From Pectobacterium atrosepticum (GTDB lineage: Bacteria > Pseudomonadota > Gammaproteobacteria > Enterobacterales > Enterobacteriaceae), in NCBI GenBank assembly GCA_019056595.1, contig CP036163.1, positions 992,001 through 1,056,000 of the forward strand: DNA of 64,000 bases. The letters are read 5' to 3'. Positions within the stretch are counted from its first letter, which is position 1, and every line of letters begins with the position of its first letter. The notes under the pieces are model-generated. The model did not search any database, had not been told where the DNA came from, and saw only the letters and a program-made list of their open reading frames with translations. Of the stretch, positions 42,007-51,322 are shown piece after piece. Position numbers and translations under genes: made by a program.

Positions 42007-42975
42007 TCATTTTCCCGATCGTGTCTTCACGACCCGGTTAACCAGCCAAATGCCTGAGCATACCAGAATGAGTGCAAAGAAATATTTCCACTCCAAGATA
42101 CTCTCATTAAGAAACAGCGCTGACAGCAGTGTGCCAGACACCGGGATGAGAAAATTGAATGGAGCAACCATACCGACTCGATTATATTTCAGCAATTGAC
42201 TCCATAATGAAAAAGCGGCTGAAGACAGCAAAATAAGATAGCCTAGCATCAATACAGCCCTCCAATCAGGTATGATGAGTGACCCACCTGTACAATACCC
42301 CGATATTGTTAAAATGATCCCACCAATAGCGAGTTGATAACCGGTCATGACGGTTGGGTCCATCGTTTGTGATATCCGCTTACCATATATAGTCGATGCA
42401 GACAAAATAAATGAGGCAATAACGACGAACCCATCACCTAATAGTGTAAAACCAATATTCATTCCATTACTGTTTATATTAACTGCCATCACACCAGCGA
42501 AACCTAATATACAACCAATTATCTTATTGATATTTAATTTATCATTTTGGTATAAATAATGAGCAAGAAGGACGCTGAAAAACGTACTGGTTGCATTCAT
42601 GATCGAACCTTTAACACCGGTGGTATAAGCCAAACCGATATAGAAAAAAACATACTGCAATGATGTCTGAAATGTTCCCAATATTGTCAGTTGGGCTAAC
42701 TGCCCACGCTGGAAACGCCCGATAGACCGCCCGCTTAACACGGCTAGCGCCAGCAGCAGCAGTCCGGCAAACGCGAATCGATAACCCGCGAAGACGAGTT
42801 TTCCAGGAATATCATCATCCGCAATGTGAAACAGCTCATAGCCATTTTTAATGGCCGGATAAGCACTCCCCCACAGTAGACAGCATAATGTGGCGATAAA
42901 AAAAACAACTTTTTTATCAGAAAAAAAATGCGTGCACTTTTCCAAGAAAAATCCCTCCGAAGATAGAGCCGACAT
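42007..42975 (-). CDS. DMT-superfamily (EamA) permease
   Basis: Drug/metabolite transporter family inner-membrane protein, 322 residues with about ten hydrophobic segments arranged as two EamA repeats. Typical motifs are LLWGSAYPAIKNGYELF at the first helix and the NFLIPVSGTLLSALFLNESI stretch near the end of the second repeat. Substrate unknown; relatives export amino acids or metabolites. It stands alone between flhDC and a chemoreceptor gene, with no sign of cotranscription. Confidence 0.88.
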   Translation of the reverse strand: MSALSSEGFFLEKCTHFFSDKKVVFFIATLCCLLWGSAYPAIKNGYELFHIADDDIPGKLVFAGYRFAFAGLLLLALAVLSGRSIGRFQRGQLAQLTILGTFQTSLQYVFFYIGLAYTTGVKGSIMNATSTFFSVLLAHYLYQNDKLNINKIIGCILGFAGVMAVNINSNGMNIGFTLLGDGFVVIASFILSASTIYGKRISQTMDPTVMTGYQLAIGGIILTISGYCTGGSLIIPDWRAVLMLGYLILLSSAAFSLWSQLLKYNRVGMVAPFNFLIPVSGTLLSALFLNESILEWKYFFALILVCSGIWLVNRVVKTRSGK

Positions 42976-43115
42976 AATAGCGTTGAATCCCCGACAAATA
43001 AAGTTCGAGTGCCAGACCCTTTATTTTTTATTATCAATCTGTATGATTTCGCATCACGTAATTTTATTTTCTTTTTAAAGAGTTAAAAACGTGATCGGGA
43101 TCGCATCGAATTTGG

Positions 43116-43142
43116 TTAAGGTTTCTCAATATATGCCGATTA
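43116..43142 (+). promoter_or_regulatory. Sigma-28 promoter of the second receptor gene
   Basis: TTAA (43116-43119), exactly 15 bp, then GCCGATTA (43135-43142). One mismatch in each element. It lies 114 bp before the receptor start. Confidence 0.72.
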
Positions 43143-43255
43143 TCTTTTACATTGGTTGTTTAGCTAATAGATTGTCATTAATGTAGACACTAAAACCTAA
43201 ACGCCAATGCCGCCGCTAGTGGCATGGTAAATCATAATTTCCTGAGAATGAGCGA

Positions 43256-44977
43256 ATGGATATGAAAATAACTTCAAGGTCTGAGCAGCACGCCGAGGTT
43301 GGCATGCTGAGCAATTTACGGCTAGTTCCCTTATTCATCATTATTCTGGGTGGTATCATGCTGTTATTTGCAGCATCTATAGGCACATCCAGCTACTTTT
43401 TACAGAGCAGTAATCAGTCATTAGATGACGTCACACAAGAAATCGATACCCGGATGGGGATTTCAAACAGTTCCAACCACCTTCGCACCGCACGTTTATT
43501 GTTAATACAGGCAGCAGCAGCTGCACGTATTGGCGACTCTCAGGTCTTCAATGACAACCTGAAGCAAGCTGAGCAACGTCTGGATCAATCAAAAAAAGCT
43601 TTCCTTGTCTATGAAGAACGTCCAGTTAAAACACCTCAGGATATGGCGTTGGACGGCGATTTACGCAAATCCTATGATGCTTATGTTAATCAAGGTCTTA
43701 TGCTGATGCTTACTGCAGCTAAGCAAGGACTGTTTGAAGAGGTCATTACCCTCGAATCTGAAGAAACCCGTATTTTAGATTTAGCCTATAACAAATTTTT
43801 GCTAGAGGCAGTCTCTTACCGCACGCAAAGAGCGAAAGAATTAAACGAAACGGCGCATAAAAATGCGTTACTCGGATATTCGTTAATGGGAGGCAGCTTT
43901 GCTCTGGCCACCATTTTAACGCTTCTGACATTCTTCCTTCTGAGAGGGACCCTCATCAAACCAATTAATCAGTTGGTTATGAGAATTCAGCGCATTGCGC
44001 AAGGAGATCTGACTCAAATGTCGGATCGTTATGGCAAGAATGAAATTGGTACACTCGCCAGCAATGTTCAGCAAATGCAATCTTCTCTGGTTACTACCGT
44101 TACTACCGTTCGGGAAAGCGCGGATTCTATTTATCAAGGTTCAACGGAAATCTCATCCGGTAACACAGACCTTTCTTCACGAACCGAACAGCAAGCCGCA
44201 GCGCTTGAACAAACAGCGGCAAGCATGGAGCAATTAACCGCAACCGTGAAGCAAAACTCAGAAAATGCGCACCACGCAAGCCAACTCGCGGCGAATGCTT
44301 CAGGAAAAGCCAAACAGGGTGGAGAAATCGTTGCAAACGTTGTCAATACGATGAACAGCATTTCGGGTAGCTCAAAGAAAATATCTGAGATTACCAGCGT
44401 CATTAACAGTATTGCTTTCCAAACTAATATTCTCGCGCTCAATGCCGCAGTTGAAGCAGCCAGAGCGGGAGAACAAGGTCGCGGTTTTGCCGTTGTCGCG
44501 AGCGAGGTTCGCAGTCTCGCACAGCGTAGTGCGCAGGCTGCAAAAGAGATCGAAACGCTGATTTCCGAATCAGTCAACCTGGTCAACAGTGGCTCTGTTC
44601 TGGTTGATAACGCTGGTCAAACAATGCGAGAGATTGTCGATGCCGTCACTAACGTCACTGACATCATGGGTGAAATAGCCTCTGCTTCTGACGAACAAAG
44701 CCGAGGCATTACTCAGGTCGGTCAGGCAATATCTGAAATGGACAGCGTGACACAGCAGAATGCTTCGCTCGTTCAGGAAGCCAGTGCCGCTGCGGCATCG
44801 CTGGAAGAGCAAGCGGCATTGCTTACCCGTGCAGTTGCGACATTTAAATTATCCAGCCATTTATCAAGTGGTCATTCAGCACCTGCCCGACCGAACGCGC
44901 TGGCTGCCAAGGGCCGTTCATCACTCGCCCTTCCCCGTCAGGCCAATACGGAAAACGGTAACTGGGAAACGTTCTAA
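43256..44977 (+). CDS. Methyl-accepting chemotaxis protein
   Basis: Second chemoreceptor, 573 residues. Membrane helices lie near residues 25-48 and 202-225 and enclose a helical periplasmic sensor domain. They are followed by HAMP, methylation helices with [21 protein letters not shown], the hairpin tip near [25 protein letters not shown], and the CheR/CheB tether NWETF at the C-terminus. Two methionines at the start (MDMK) leave a two-codon ambiguity. Ligand unknown. The sigma-28 promoter ties it to the flagellar regulon though it is outside the che cluster. Confidence 0.95.
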   Translation: MDMKITSRSEQHAEVGMLSNLRLVPLFIIILGGIMLLFAASIGTSSYFLQSSNQSLDDVTQEIDTRMGISNSSNHLRTARLLLIQAAAAARIGDSQVFNDNLKQAEQRLDQSKKAFLVYEERPVKTPQDMALDGDLRKSYDAYVNQGLMLMLTAAKQGLFEEVITLESEETRILDLAYNKFLLEAVSYRTQRAKELNETAHKNALLGYSLMGGSFALATILTLLTFFLLRGTLIKPINQLVMRIQRIAQGDLTQMSDRYGKNEIGTLASNVQQMQSSLVTTVTTVRESADSIYQGSTEISSGNTDLSSRTEQQAAALEQTAASMEQLTATVKQNSENAHHASQLAANASGKAKQGGEIVANVVNTMNSISGSSKKISEITSVINSIAFQTNILALNAAVEAARAGEQGRGFAVVASEVRSLAQRSAQAAKEIETLISESVNLVNSGSVLVDNAGQTMREIVDAVTNVTDIMGEIASASDEQSRGITQVGQAISEMDSVTQQNASLVQEASAAAASLEEQAALLTRAVATFKLSSHLSSGHSAPARPNALAAKGRSSLALPRQANTENGNWETF

Positions 44978-44996
44978 TACTGGATACCAACATCAC

Positions 44997-45028
44997 TGCG
45001 AGCATTATTCACTCGGACAATGCTCGCA
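44997..45028. terminator. Hairpin between the receptor gene and dsrB
   Basis: Perfect 10-bp arms TGCGAGCATT (44997-45006) and AATGCTCGCA (45019-45028), loop 12 bases, between two convergent genes. Only a weak T-rich stretch follows. Confidence 0.6.
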
Positions 45029-45045
45029 TATTGATGTGTTCCTCT

Positions 45046-45249
45046 TCACTCTTTTTCCGATAGCGTTTTCAACTCAACAAACGTGCCATCCTTACTATCA
45101 ACTTCATTGAAAAACCAGATGCCAGCCGGGTAATCTTCTAATGCGACTAAATACATTATTCCTTCCTGAAACGTTTCCACAGCCAGAATCGTCCCTTCTC
45201 TACGCGTCTTCCCATCGGTTTTAACAGTAACCAAATCATTAACTTTCAT
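45046..45249 (-). CDS. dsrB: DsrB-family small protein
   Basis: 67-residue protein resembling E. coli DsrB (62 residues, encoded beside dsrA/rcsA); shared features are [37 protein letters not shown] and the KDGTFVE end. The fold looks like a small beta barrel. Function is not established. Single-gene unit, convergent with the receptor gene. Confidence 0.85.
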
Positions 45250-45458
45250 AAATTTATCTCAAAATAGCTTCTAACATCAAAAAAACAGCATTATCATTTA
45301 CCGCTACGGCAATAAAAGTACCTGTATGAAATGATTAATTTTATTTATTTTTAACAACGCCATGTTGACCCTCTCTATCATTAAATATCGATTATTCAGG
45401 CAAAAATTGATCGTTTCTATCCTAGTACATCCGACATACCCGCAAAAGAGATTAAAAG

Positions 45459-46871
45459 TTGAACGAACTACTGAACGTTAATGAACAGAGAGATAACGGT
45501 GAGTCGGGCTACAATCAAGTTATAACATCCGAATGGACGCAATTGATAGCCACAACCTCACAACAATCTTTTAATCTACTGCGTACCCTCGCCGTTCAAA
45601 AAGCATCCGATTTTGCTGACGAGTTCTACATCTACATGCTCAAAGATCAAGAAGCTTCGCTTTTTCTTTCCAGTCAGCAGGTCCATGATCGACTCCATGG
45701 CTCTATGAGCAAATGGATAGCAGACATTTTAACGAATACCGGCGACAGTCTGGCAGACCTGATTAACCATCAAAAGAAAATTGGTCAGATTCATGCGCGT
45801 ATTGGTATTCCCGTCGATCTGGTTGAACGCGGCGCTCGACGTCTCAAATGGCACCTTTATGAACACATCGCACAGGTGGCAGATGATAAAGCACTATGCT
45901 TTGATGCCATGCGTTTCGCTTCGATTTCCATGGATATCGCCATAGAGATAATGAGTAAAACGTATTCGCAATCGCACGATCTGGCAGCCAAAAATGAAGA
46001 ATCCTATCGGCTATTTTCTATTCTGGAAAATGCCAGTATGGAGAGAGAACGGCAAAATGCATCGCTGCTAAATTGGGAAAATGCCTTTATTTTTAGCGTT
46101 GCTACCGGTACGCCACTTTCCAGCATCCAGGATTTAAGCGATTCGGATTTTGGCCTGTGGTTTAACCATAAGGGGAAATCCAGCTTCAGTAACATTCAGG
46201 GAATACGTACCATCGCGACAATCATGACTGAAACCGATGAGTACATCCGCAACTATAGTCACACAGCACTACTGACGCAGCAGGATTACGCACCGCTACT
46301 TAAAGCGGTCAGAAGTAAAATCTATAAAATAAATATGCTGTTGGGATCGCTATTTGACGAAGTTCAAAAACTGGAGAGTGGCAAAGATACATTGACCCTT
46401 CTGCTAAACCGCCGCTTCCTGCCAACGATTCTTCGACACGAAATATCGCTGACAATGCATTCAAATACGCCGCTCAGCATCGCTATGATTGATATTGACC
46501 ACTTTAAATCCGTCAATGACACCTATGGTCATGCCGCTGGCGACAACATCCTGAAAAGGATTGCAGAAATTCTGTATGAGAGCACGCGAAACAGCGACTA
46601 TGTGTTCCGTTATGGCGGGGAAGAATTCCTGATCGTACTCATTGAGACACCCAAAGTTGCCGCTCACACCATCATCGAACGGCTGAGAAAGAAAATCGAG
46701 AATCACTTTATCCATCTTCAAAACGGCGAAAGCGTCAAGATGACCATCAGCGCAGGCATCGCCGTGTATAGTGGCCATCCAGATTATGAGTGCCTGATAA
46801 AGGCTGCGGACGATGCACTCTATCAGGCCAAGGCCAACGGCAGAAACCGGATCGAATACGCGCCGGAATAG
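45459..46871 (+). CDS. Globin-coupled oxygen-sensing diguanylate cyclase
   Basis: Makes c-di-GMP from GTP under control of a heme globin. 470 residues. The N-terminal globin-coupled sensor domain (about 25-180) has the proximal His112 in IGQIHARIGIP; a helical middle domain (about 180-300) resembles that of E. coli DosC/YddV; the C-terminal GGDEF domain has the active-site motif GGEEF at 386-390 and an RxxD inhibitory site (R377-D380) five residues before it. A homologue from Pectobacterium (PccGCS) has been characterised as an O2-responsive cyclase. The start is TTG at 45459 after an AAAAGAG ribosome site; no in-frame ATG precedes the globin domain. Confidence 0.93.
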   Translation: MNELLNVNEQRDNGESGYNQVITSEWTQLIATTSQQSFNLLRTLAVQKASDFADEFYIYMLKDQEASLFLSSQQVHDRLHGSMSKWIADILTNTGDSLADLINHQKKIGQIHARIGIPVDLVERGARRLKWHLYEHIAQVADDKALCFDAMRFASISMDIAIEIMSKTYSQSHDLAAKNEESYRLFSILENASMERERQNASLLNWENAFIFSVATGTPLSSIQDLSDSDFGLWFNHKGKSSFSNIQGIRTIATIMTETDEYIRNYSHTALLTQQDYAPLLKAVRSKIYKINMLLGSLFDEVQKLESGKDTLTLLLNRRFLPTILRHEISLTMHSNTPLSIAMIDIDHFKSVNDTYGHAAGDNILKRIAEILYESTRNSDYVFRYGGEEFLIVLIETPKVAAHTIIERLRKKIENHFIHLQNGESVKMTISAGIAVYSGHPDYECLIKAADDALYQAKANGRNRIEYAPE

Positions 46872-47242
46872 CTATTCCCTCTTATTGCAAACCTGCATTT
46901 CAACCCACATCGAAAAAAGAATAGTGCCCTATTCATCATCGCAGGTTTGCATCATGTCCATAACTAAACGGATAAATTCCCCTCATTGGACAAATTCACT
47001 TTTCTCACACAGATATCTCAACCCGCTAGCGAGAGCGATTTTCTTACGCCAGCAAGGACATAGAGATAATTTGTTTTGAGAGTGTGAGCTAGAGGAGGTA
47101 AAAGTGAATGCTCGGCAAAATACAACATGATAAAAATAGGTGAATTAGAAAAGAGCTATTTTCAACACGTGGCTTTCATGTGAAAATTTCATGTAGGAAA
47201 AAATCAAAAACAACCATTAACTTACTTATTTTATTACATAAT
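46872..47242. other. Gap between the cyclase gene and the serU relic
   Basis: No gene seen. The only structure is an 11-bp inverted repeat, TGCAAACCTGC (46886-46896) and GCAGGTTTGCA (46941-46951), 44 bp apart, starting 15 bp after the cyclase stop. It could form the base of a terminator-like structure. Confidence 0.55.
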
Positions 47243-47333
47243 TGGCGGAAAGAGTGGGATTTTAATCCCAGTGGAGTTACCCCCCCACTCCAGTTTTCGA
47301 GACTGGTTCGCTCAGCCGCTCCGGCATTTCTCC
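47243..47333 (-). pseudogene. serU: Degenerate tRNA-Ser(CGA) at the serU locus
   Basis: Minus-strand 91-nt relic of a class II tRNA-Ser. The D-loop GAGCGGCTGA, anticodon arm CCAGT-CTCGAAA-ACTGG (anticodon CGA), long variable arm and GCCA end are all readable. Defects: the T loop lacks the invariant TTC (reads TTAAAA between TGGGA and TCCCA, one base short), the acceptor stem has an A-C mismatch and a G-T pair, and the D stem has a C-A mismatch. Position beside mtfA and tRNA-Asn matches E. coli serU. Charging and ribosome binding seem unlikely, but function is not excluded. Confidence 0.72.
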
Positions 47334-47427
47334 GTTTAAGCTGTTGCCATGATCCCCGTTTTTGCGGCATGTTAACAGAACCCAACCTCGCCTTTAAATT
47401 CAAGTGACGACTTAACGAGCAATAACA

Positions 47428-48225
47428 ATGATTAAATGGCCGTGGAACAACTCTCAACCACAGGTGCAGACGCTTGAACATTGGCAAGCTGCAATTTCGA
47501 TCCCGCTTCTCGCTCCCTTAAGCGACGAAGAACACCAGAAACTGGCCGCCCTTGCCGATCAGTTTCTGAAGCAAAAGCGCCTGATTCCGTTACAGGAACT
47601 GCTGTTGACAGATATCATGCAACGGCGCATCGCCTTGTTGTTTTCCCTACCAGTGTTGTCGCTGGGAATAGGTGCACTCGATGGCTTCCACGAGGTTCTG
47701 GTTTACCCCGGCCCGTTTATTGTCGAGGAAGAGTGGCAAGACGACATCGGACTCGTACATACAGGGAAAATGGTACAGTCCGGGCAAAGTTGGGATCAGG
47801 GACCGATTGTCCTCAATTGGCAGGAAGTGCAGGACTCCTTCGACCTCTCCGGTTTCAACCTCATCATTCATGAAGTTGCCCACAAGCTGGATATTCGCAG
47901 CAGCGGTGAAGCAACGGGCGTTCCCCTGATTCCACTGCGCGATATTGCTGTCTGGGAGCAGCATCTTCACAGCGCAATGGATGCCTTACAGGAAGAAATC
48001 GATCTAGTGGGAGAAGATGCCGCCAGCATGGATCCCTACGCCGTCCACGATCCAGCAGAGTGCTTTGCGGTGCTGTCGGAATATTTCTTCAGCGCCCCCG
48101 AACTTCTCGAAGAGCGCTTCCCCGACCTGTACCGCTGCTTTCAAAAATTCTATCGACAAGATCCACTCGCCCGACTAAAAAGCTGGCAAAACAACATCAA
48201 CTACCGCGCACCATCCATTTATTAA
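47428..48225 (+). CDS. mtfA: Mlc titration factor MtfA, zinc peptidase
   Basis: Cytoplasmic zinc metallopeptidase that binds and inactivates the glucose repressor Mlc in E. coli. 265 residues, usual length. The HExxH zinc site is at 148-152 (HEVAHKLD), with a further Glu ligand expected in [15 protein letters not shown]. The order serU-mtfA-tRNA-Asn equals that in E. coli. No defects seen. Confidence 0.95.
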   Translation: MIKWPWNNSQPQVQTLEHWQAAISIPLLAPLSDEEHQKLAALADQFLKQKRLIPLQELLLTDIMQRRIALLFSLPVLSLGIGALDGFHEVLVYPGPFIVEEEWQDDIGLVHTGKMVQSGQSWDQGPIVLNWQEVQDSFDLSGFNLIIHEVAHKLDIRSSGEATGVPLIPLRDIAVWEQHLHSAMDALQEEIDLVGEDAASMDPYAVHDPAECFAVLSEYFFSAPELLEERFPDLYRCFQKFYRQDPLARLKSWQNNINYRAPSIY

Positions 48226-48288
48226 CTCATAAAAAAACAATAAATTGTACATAGCCTAAACAGTCAGACGAGAAAGCTGATTTTGCCG

Positions 48289-48317
48289 TTGACAGTACCG
48301 CAGGTGCCGGATATCAT
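48289..48317 (+). promoter_or_regulatory. Sigma-70 promoter of tRNA-Asn
   Basis: TTGACA (48289-48294), 17 bp, TATCAT (48312-48317). Consensus -35 and spacing; the -10 ends 18 bp before the mature tRNA. Confidence 0.85.
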
Positions 48318-48335
48318 CCGCCCCGTTCACACGAT

Positions 48336-48411
48336 TCCTCTGTAGTTCAGTCGGTAGAACGGCGGACTGTTAATCCGTATGTCACTGGTTCGAGTCCAGT
48401 CAGAGGAGCCA
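48336..48411 (+). tRNA. tRNA-Asn(GTT)
   Basis: 76-nt cloverleaf with acceptor stem TCCTCTG/CAGAGGA, anticodon loop CTGTTAA (GTT), T arm with GGTTCGAGTCC and an encoded CCA. Identical, as far as I recall, to the E. coli asn tRNAs. It is the boundary between the conserved core and the accessory region on its right; tRNA-Asn genes are frequent integration sites of genomic islands. Confidence 0.98.
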
Positions 48412-48922
48412 AATTCTTGTTTTCATGCCTCTTTACGAATCCCTATGTGATTCAGATTCAATAAGTTAGCGTGAAAAGTCTTCCCGATGCATTTTTAGTT
48501 TACCCTCCGTATCGGGAGAATTTGGTGGTCAGATTTGGGGTCAGGTTAGTTCGATAACGGAGTGCCCCCCAAATGCCCCTTAACGACCGGGAATTTTGAC
48601 CCGCATTGAGGGCTACCAGCAAGGACGATAATTAACTCGCTTGGCAAGCATCACTCACCCTGCACCTGTTCATCCGTTCAAGCGAACTGTTCGGGATAGG
48701 GTTTGGTCGCCCAAGACTAAATCTACACTCTGATTCATTGACAGAAGCGAACGATTCATCCGCCCCTACGCATGAACCTTCCTGCTTTTGAGGAGTATCC
48801 GATCGAAAAAGGGATCATTGGAATATCCTGCAATTCGATTTTGATTTTGAGGTGGTGCTTGACACTGAAGGCGAACAGCTCGGGCCTATGGAGGAACCGT
48901 CCCATCACAGAACATCAAGCCG
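48412..48922. other. 511-bp region downstream of tRNA-Asn
   Basis: No convincing gene. Around 48,560-48,590 a C-rich stretch (GTGCCCCCCAAATGCCCC) recalls sequences found just outside P4-type integrase genes, but no integrase reading frame is present. It may be the scar of a lost island end. No second copy of the tRNA 3' end was noticed. Confidence 0.4.
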
Positions 48923-49816
48923 CTATGTTCGATACCGAAGGGTTTCGACAAGCAAAGAGAACGCGGAAGAGTGGTGCCTGCGGTTAGGGTAGTAGAGATG
49001 GTAGCCAGGCATGTCCGGTGTAAACTGACTGAGAACCTGAATAAGGCTTCCGTTGTCAACAAATCTCTGAATTTGGTCCAGATGGATACATGCCAGGCCA
49101 TGTCCATCAAGTACCGCGTCGACCAAAAGGTCAACCGTATTCACGACCAGTTGTCCCTGGCCGCGAACTGTTATTTCTCGTCCGCCACTCATTAGGCGCC
49201 ATCCAATTAACGTGCCGGATGTTGGCAGGCGGAAGTTGATGATGCTATGGTCGATCAGCTCTGCGGGCGTTGTCGGCGCGGGGCGTCTTGCCAGATAGGA
49301 TGGGCTGGCAACGATAGCCATCGGGATGTCGGGACCAATCCGCATCGCAATCATATCCTTGTCGATCTCTCCGCCCAAGCGGATGCCAGCATCAAATTGA
49401 TTGGCAACGACGTCTACCAGCGCATGATCAACGCTGACCTCAATATGGATATCAGGATTGTCTGCCAGTAACCGTTTCATAGCCGGCATGAGTATGGTCT
49501 TTGCCGCATGCTCCACCGTCGTGATCCGGAGCGTTCCAGAAGGCCGGGCGCGCAGTTCACCGAGGGAGCCGATCACCGTGTCGAGGTCATGCAGCATTGG
49601 TCCAAGCTTCGCAAGCAGGCGCTCTCCAGCCTCTGTAGGCGCGACACTGCGTGTCGTGCGCGCGAGCAACCGAAGACCCAAGCGTTCCTCGACACGGCGG
49701 ACGATCTGACTAAGGGCTGACTGTGCCATCCCCAGACGGAGGGCAGCCTTCGTGAAGCTGCGTTCCTCAGCAACCACCACGAAGGCGGTCAGATCGGCAA
49801 TCTCGTCGCGACGCAA
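48923..49816 (-). CDS. LysR-family transcriptional regulator
   Basis: 297-residue LysR regulator: N-terminal winged helix-turn-helix (about 1-60, SFTKAALRLGMAQSALSQIVRRVEERLG) and a C-terminal effector-binding domain. It is divergent from the old yellow enzyme gene over 155 bp and probably controls it. Base composition is visibly richer in G+C than the flagellar genes to the left, suggesting transfer together with its neighbour. Inducer unknown. Confidence 0.92.
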   Translation of the reverse strand: MRRDEIADLTAFVVVAEERSFTKAALRLGMAQSALSQIVRRVEERLGLRLLARTTRSVAPTEAGERLLAKLGPMLHDLDTVIGSLGELRARPSGTLRITTVEHAAKTILMPAMKRLLADNPDIHIEVSVDHALVDVVANQFDAGIRLGGEIDKDMIAMRIGPDIPMAIVASPSYLARRPAPTTPAELIDHSIINFRLPTSGTLIGWRLMSGGREITVRGQGQLVVNTVDLLVDAVLDGHGLACIHLDQIQRFVDNGSLIQVLSQFTPDMPGYHLYYPNRRHHSSAFSLLVETLRYRT

Positions 49817-49971
49817 GGCTTTCTCTCCTCACCATTAATCACTGAAATGATAAGGCTAAGTGTTTTTATACATCTAGTCCACCTAATCGATAACTCTTAT
49901 CTTAGTCGGCGACACCGTGGCTCGGTCCTACCGGATCAAAATTGTGCCGCACCCATTCCAAGGAAAATTTC

Positions 49972-51123
49972 ATGCCCCATTCAGACCTCCTTTTCGACCA
50001 TTTTCGATTTGAAAATGGCATGACACTTCGAAATCGCGTGGTAATGACGCCGATGACAACCTGGTCCGCCAATCCAGACGGAACTATCTCCGACCAAGAG
50101 GCCGCTTACGTTCAGGCGCGCGCCAAGGATGTAGGCATGGTCATCACTGGGTGTACGCACGTCACACCGGAAGGGATCGGCTTCACGGACGAGTTCGCCG
50201 CCTATGACGATCGCTTCATCCCCAGTCTGCGCAAGCTGGCGCAAGCCGCAAAGAGTGGCGGCGCTTCTGCCATCCTGCAGATTTTTCATGCGGGTAGCAA
50301 GGCGGTGCCAGAACTCGTACCGAACGGTCGGGTCGTTGGACCCAGCACGATGGAAGTACCCGCCGGTCTGTTCAACAACGGTGGGAACACTGCCACTGCT
50401 CTGAGACACAGCGAGATTGAGAGCATCATCAAAGCATTCGGTGACGCGACGCGACGCGCGATCGAAGCTGGCTTCGACGGCGTTGAGTTGCATGGCGCAC
50501 ACGGGTTCCTCCTTCAGGACTTTTTCTCGCCATTGGCAAATAATCGCGATGACGAATGGGGCGGCTCTCTGGACAAAAGACTTCGCTTCCCGTTGTCTGT
50601 TGTGCAGACCGTCAGGCAGGTCATCAGTGCACACACTGATCGGCCCTTTCTCTTGGGATACCGGATCTCGCCTGAAGAACAGGCGGACGGCGGGTTGCGG
50701 ATCGCTGATACGAAGATACTGCTCGACAGGCTGATCGATACGGGTGTTGATTATATCCATGCGTCTCTACACGACGTGCTCAATGGAAAGCCGATTGTGG
50801 ATGACGGCGGCAAAACGACGGCACGATTGCTCATTGAGCATGTGGCCGACCGTGTTCCATTGATCGCGGCAGGCGGGTTCAAGACGCCGACGCAGGCACA
50901 AGCGGCATTAGACGCAGGTCTCTCATTAGCCGCGATCGGTCAGGCCCTGATCATGAATCCGAATTGGGTTGCGCTGGCCAAGGCAGGTCGCGAGGAGGAA
51001 ATCGTGAACGTCCTCAACCCCGCATCAGTGCAGGATCTGAACATTCCGGAAAAGCTTTGGACTGTCATCCAGCAGGCAAAGGGCTGGTTCCCGTTGGTTG
51101 AGACCGAGCAGGCTGTCGAGTGA
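49972..51123 (+). CDS. Old yellow enzyme-family NAD(P)H:flavin oxidoreductase
   Basis: FMN-dependent ene-reductase that reduces activated C=C bonds in electrophiles such as enones or nitro compounds. About 383 residues with TIM-barrel signatures RNRVVMTPMTTW, VELHGAHGFLLQDFFSP (HxxH substrate pair), NNRDDEWGGS and a C-terminal phosphate-binding AAGGFKTPTQA. The start at 49972 has AAGGAAA upstream; an in-frame GTG ten codons earlier has none. G+C-rich like the divergent LysR gene. Confidence 0.92.
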   Translation: MPHSDLLFDHFRFENGMTLRNRVVMTPMTTWSANPDGTISDQEAAYVQARAKDVGMVITGCTHVTPEGIGFTDEFAAYDDRFIPSLRKLAQAAKSGGASAILQIFHAGSKAVPELVPNGRVVGPSTMEVPAGLFNNGGNTATALRHSEIESIIKAFGDATRRAIEAGFDGVELHGAHGFLLQDFFSPLANNRDDEWGGSLDKRLRFPLSVVQTVRQVISAHTDRPFLLGYRISPEEQADGGLRIADTKILLDRLIDTGVDYIHASLHDVLNGKPIVDDGGKTTARLLIEHVADRVPLIAAGGFKTPTQAQAALDAGLSLAAIGQALIMNPNWVALAKAGREEEIVNVLNPASVQDLNIPEKLWTVIQQAKGWFPLVETEQAVE

Positions 51124-51322
51124 CATTCTCCAACGGTCATGAAGGATATAACCATTACTGCTACCGGTGTTTAATTCACATTGAACAAGCAAATGAAAGA
51201 CAAAGTCCAGGCAGGGTGAAATTTTTATTTCAGTGAGAATTAAAACCTGAACAATGTTGTCGCAGAGGGGTAATACGGGCAGTATGGATGCTACCTGACA
51301 CAATAATAAATAAGGGACGTTA

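Noticed and set aside
47180..47407. 75-codon plus-strand frame near mtfA
   Set aside because: It runs antisense through the tRNA-Ser relic; such frames arise from tRNA sequence and are not genes.
48391..48411. tRNA-Asn 3' end as attachment site with a second copy
   Set aside because: No repeat of the tRNA end was noticed elsewhere in the window; an island end may lie outside.
48772..48987. 71-codon frame opposite the LysR 3' end
   Set aside because: Its second part is antisense to the LysR gene and nothing in it resembles a known protein.
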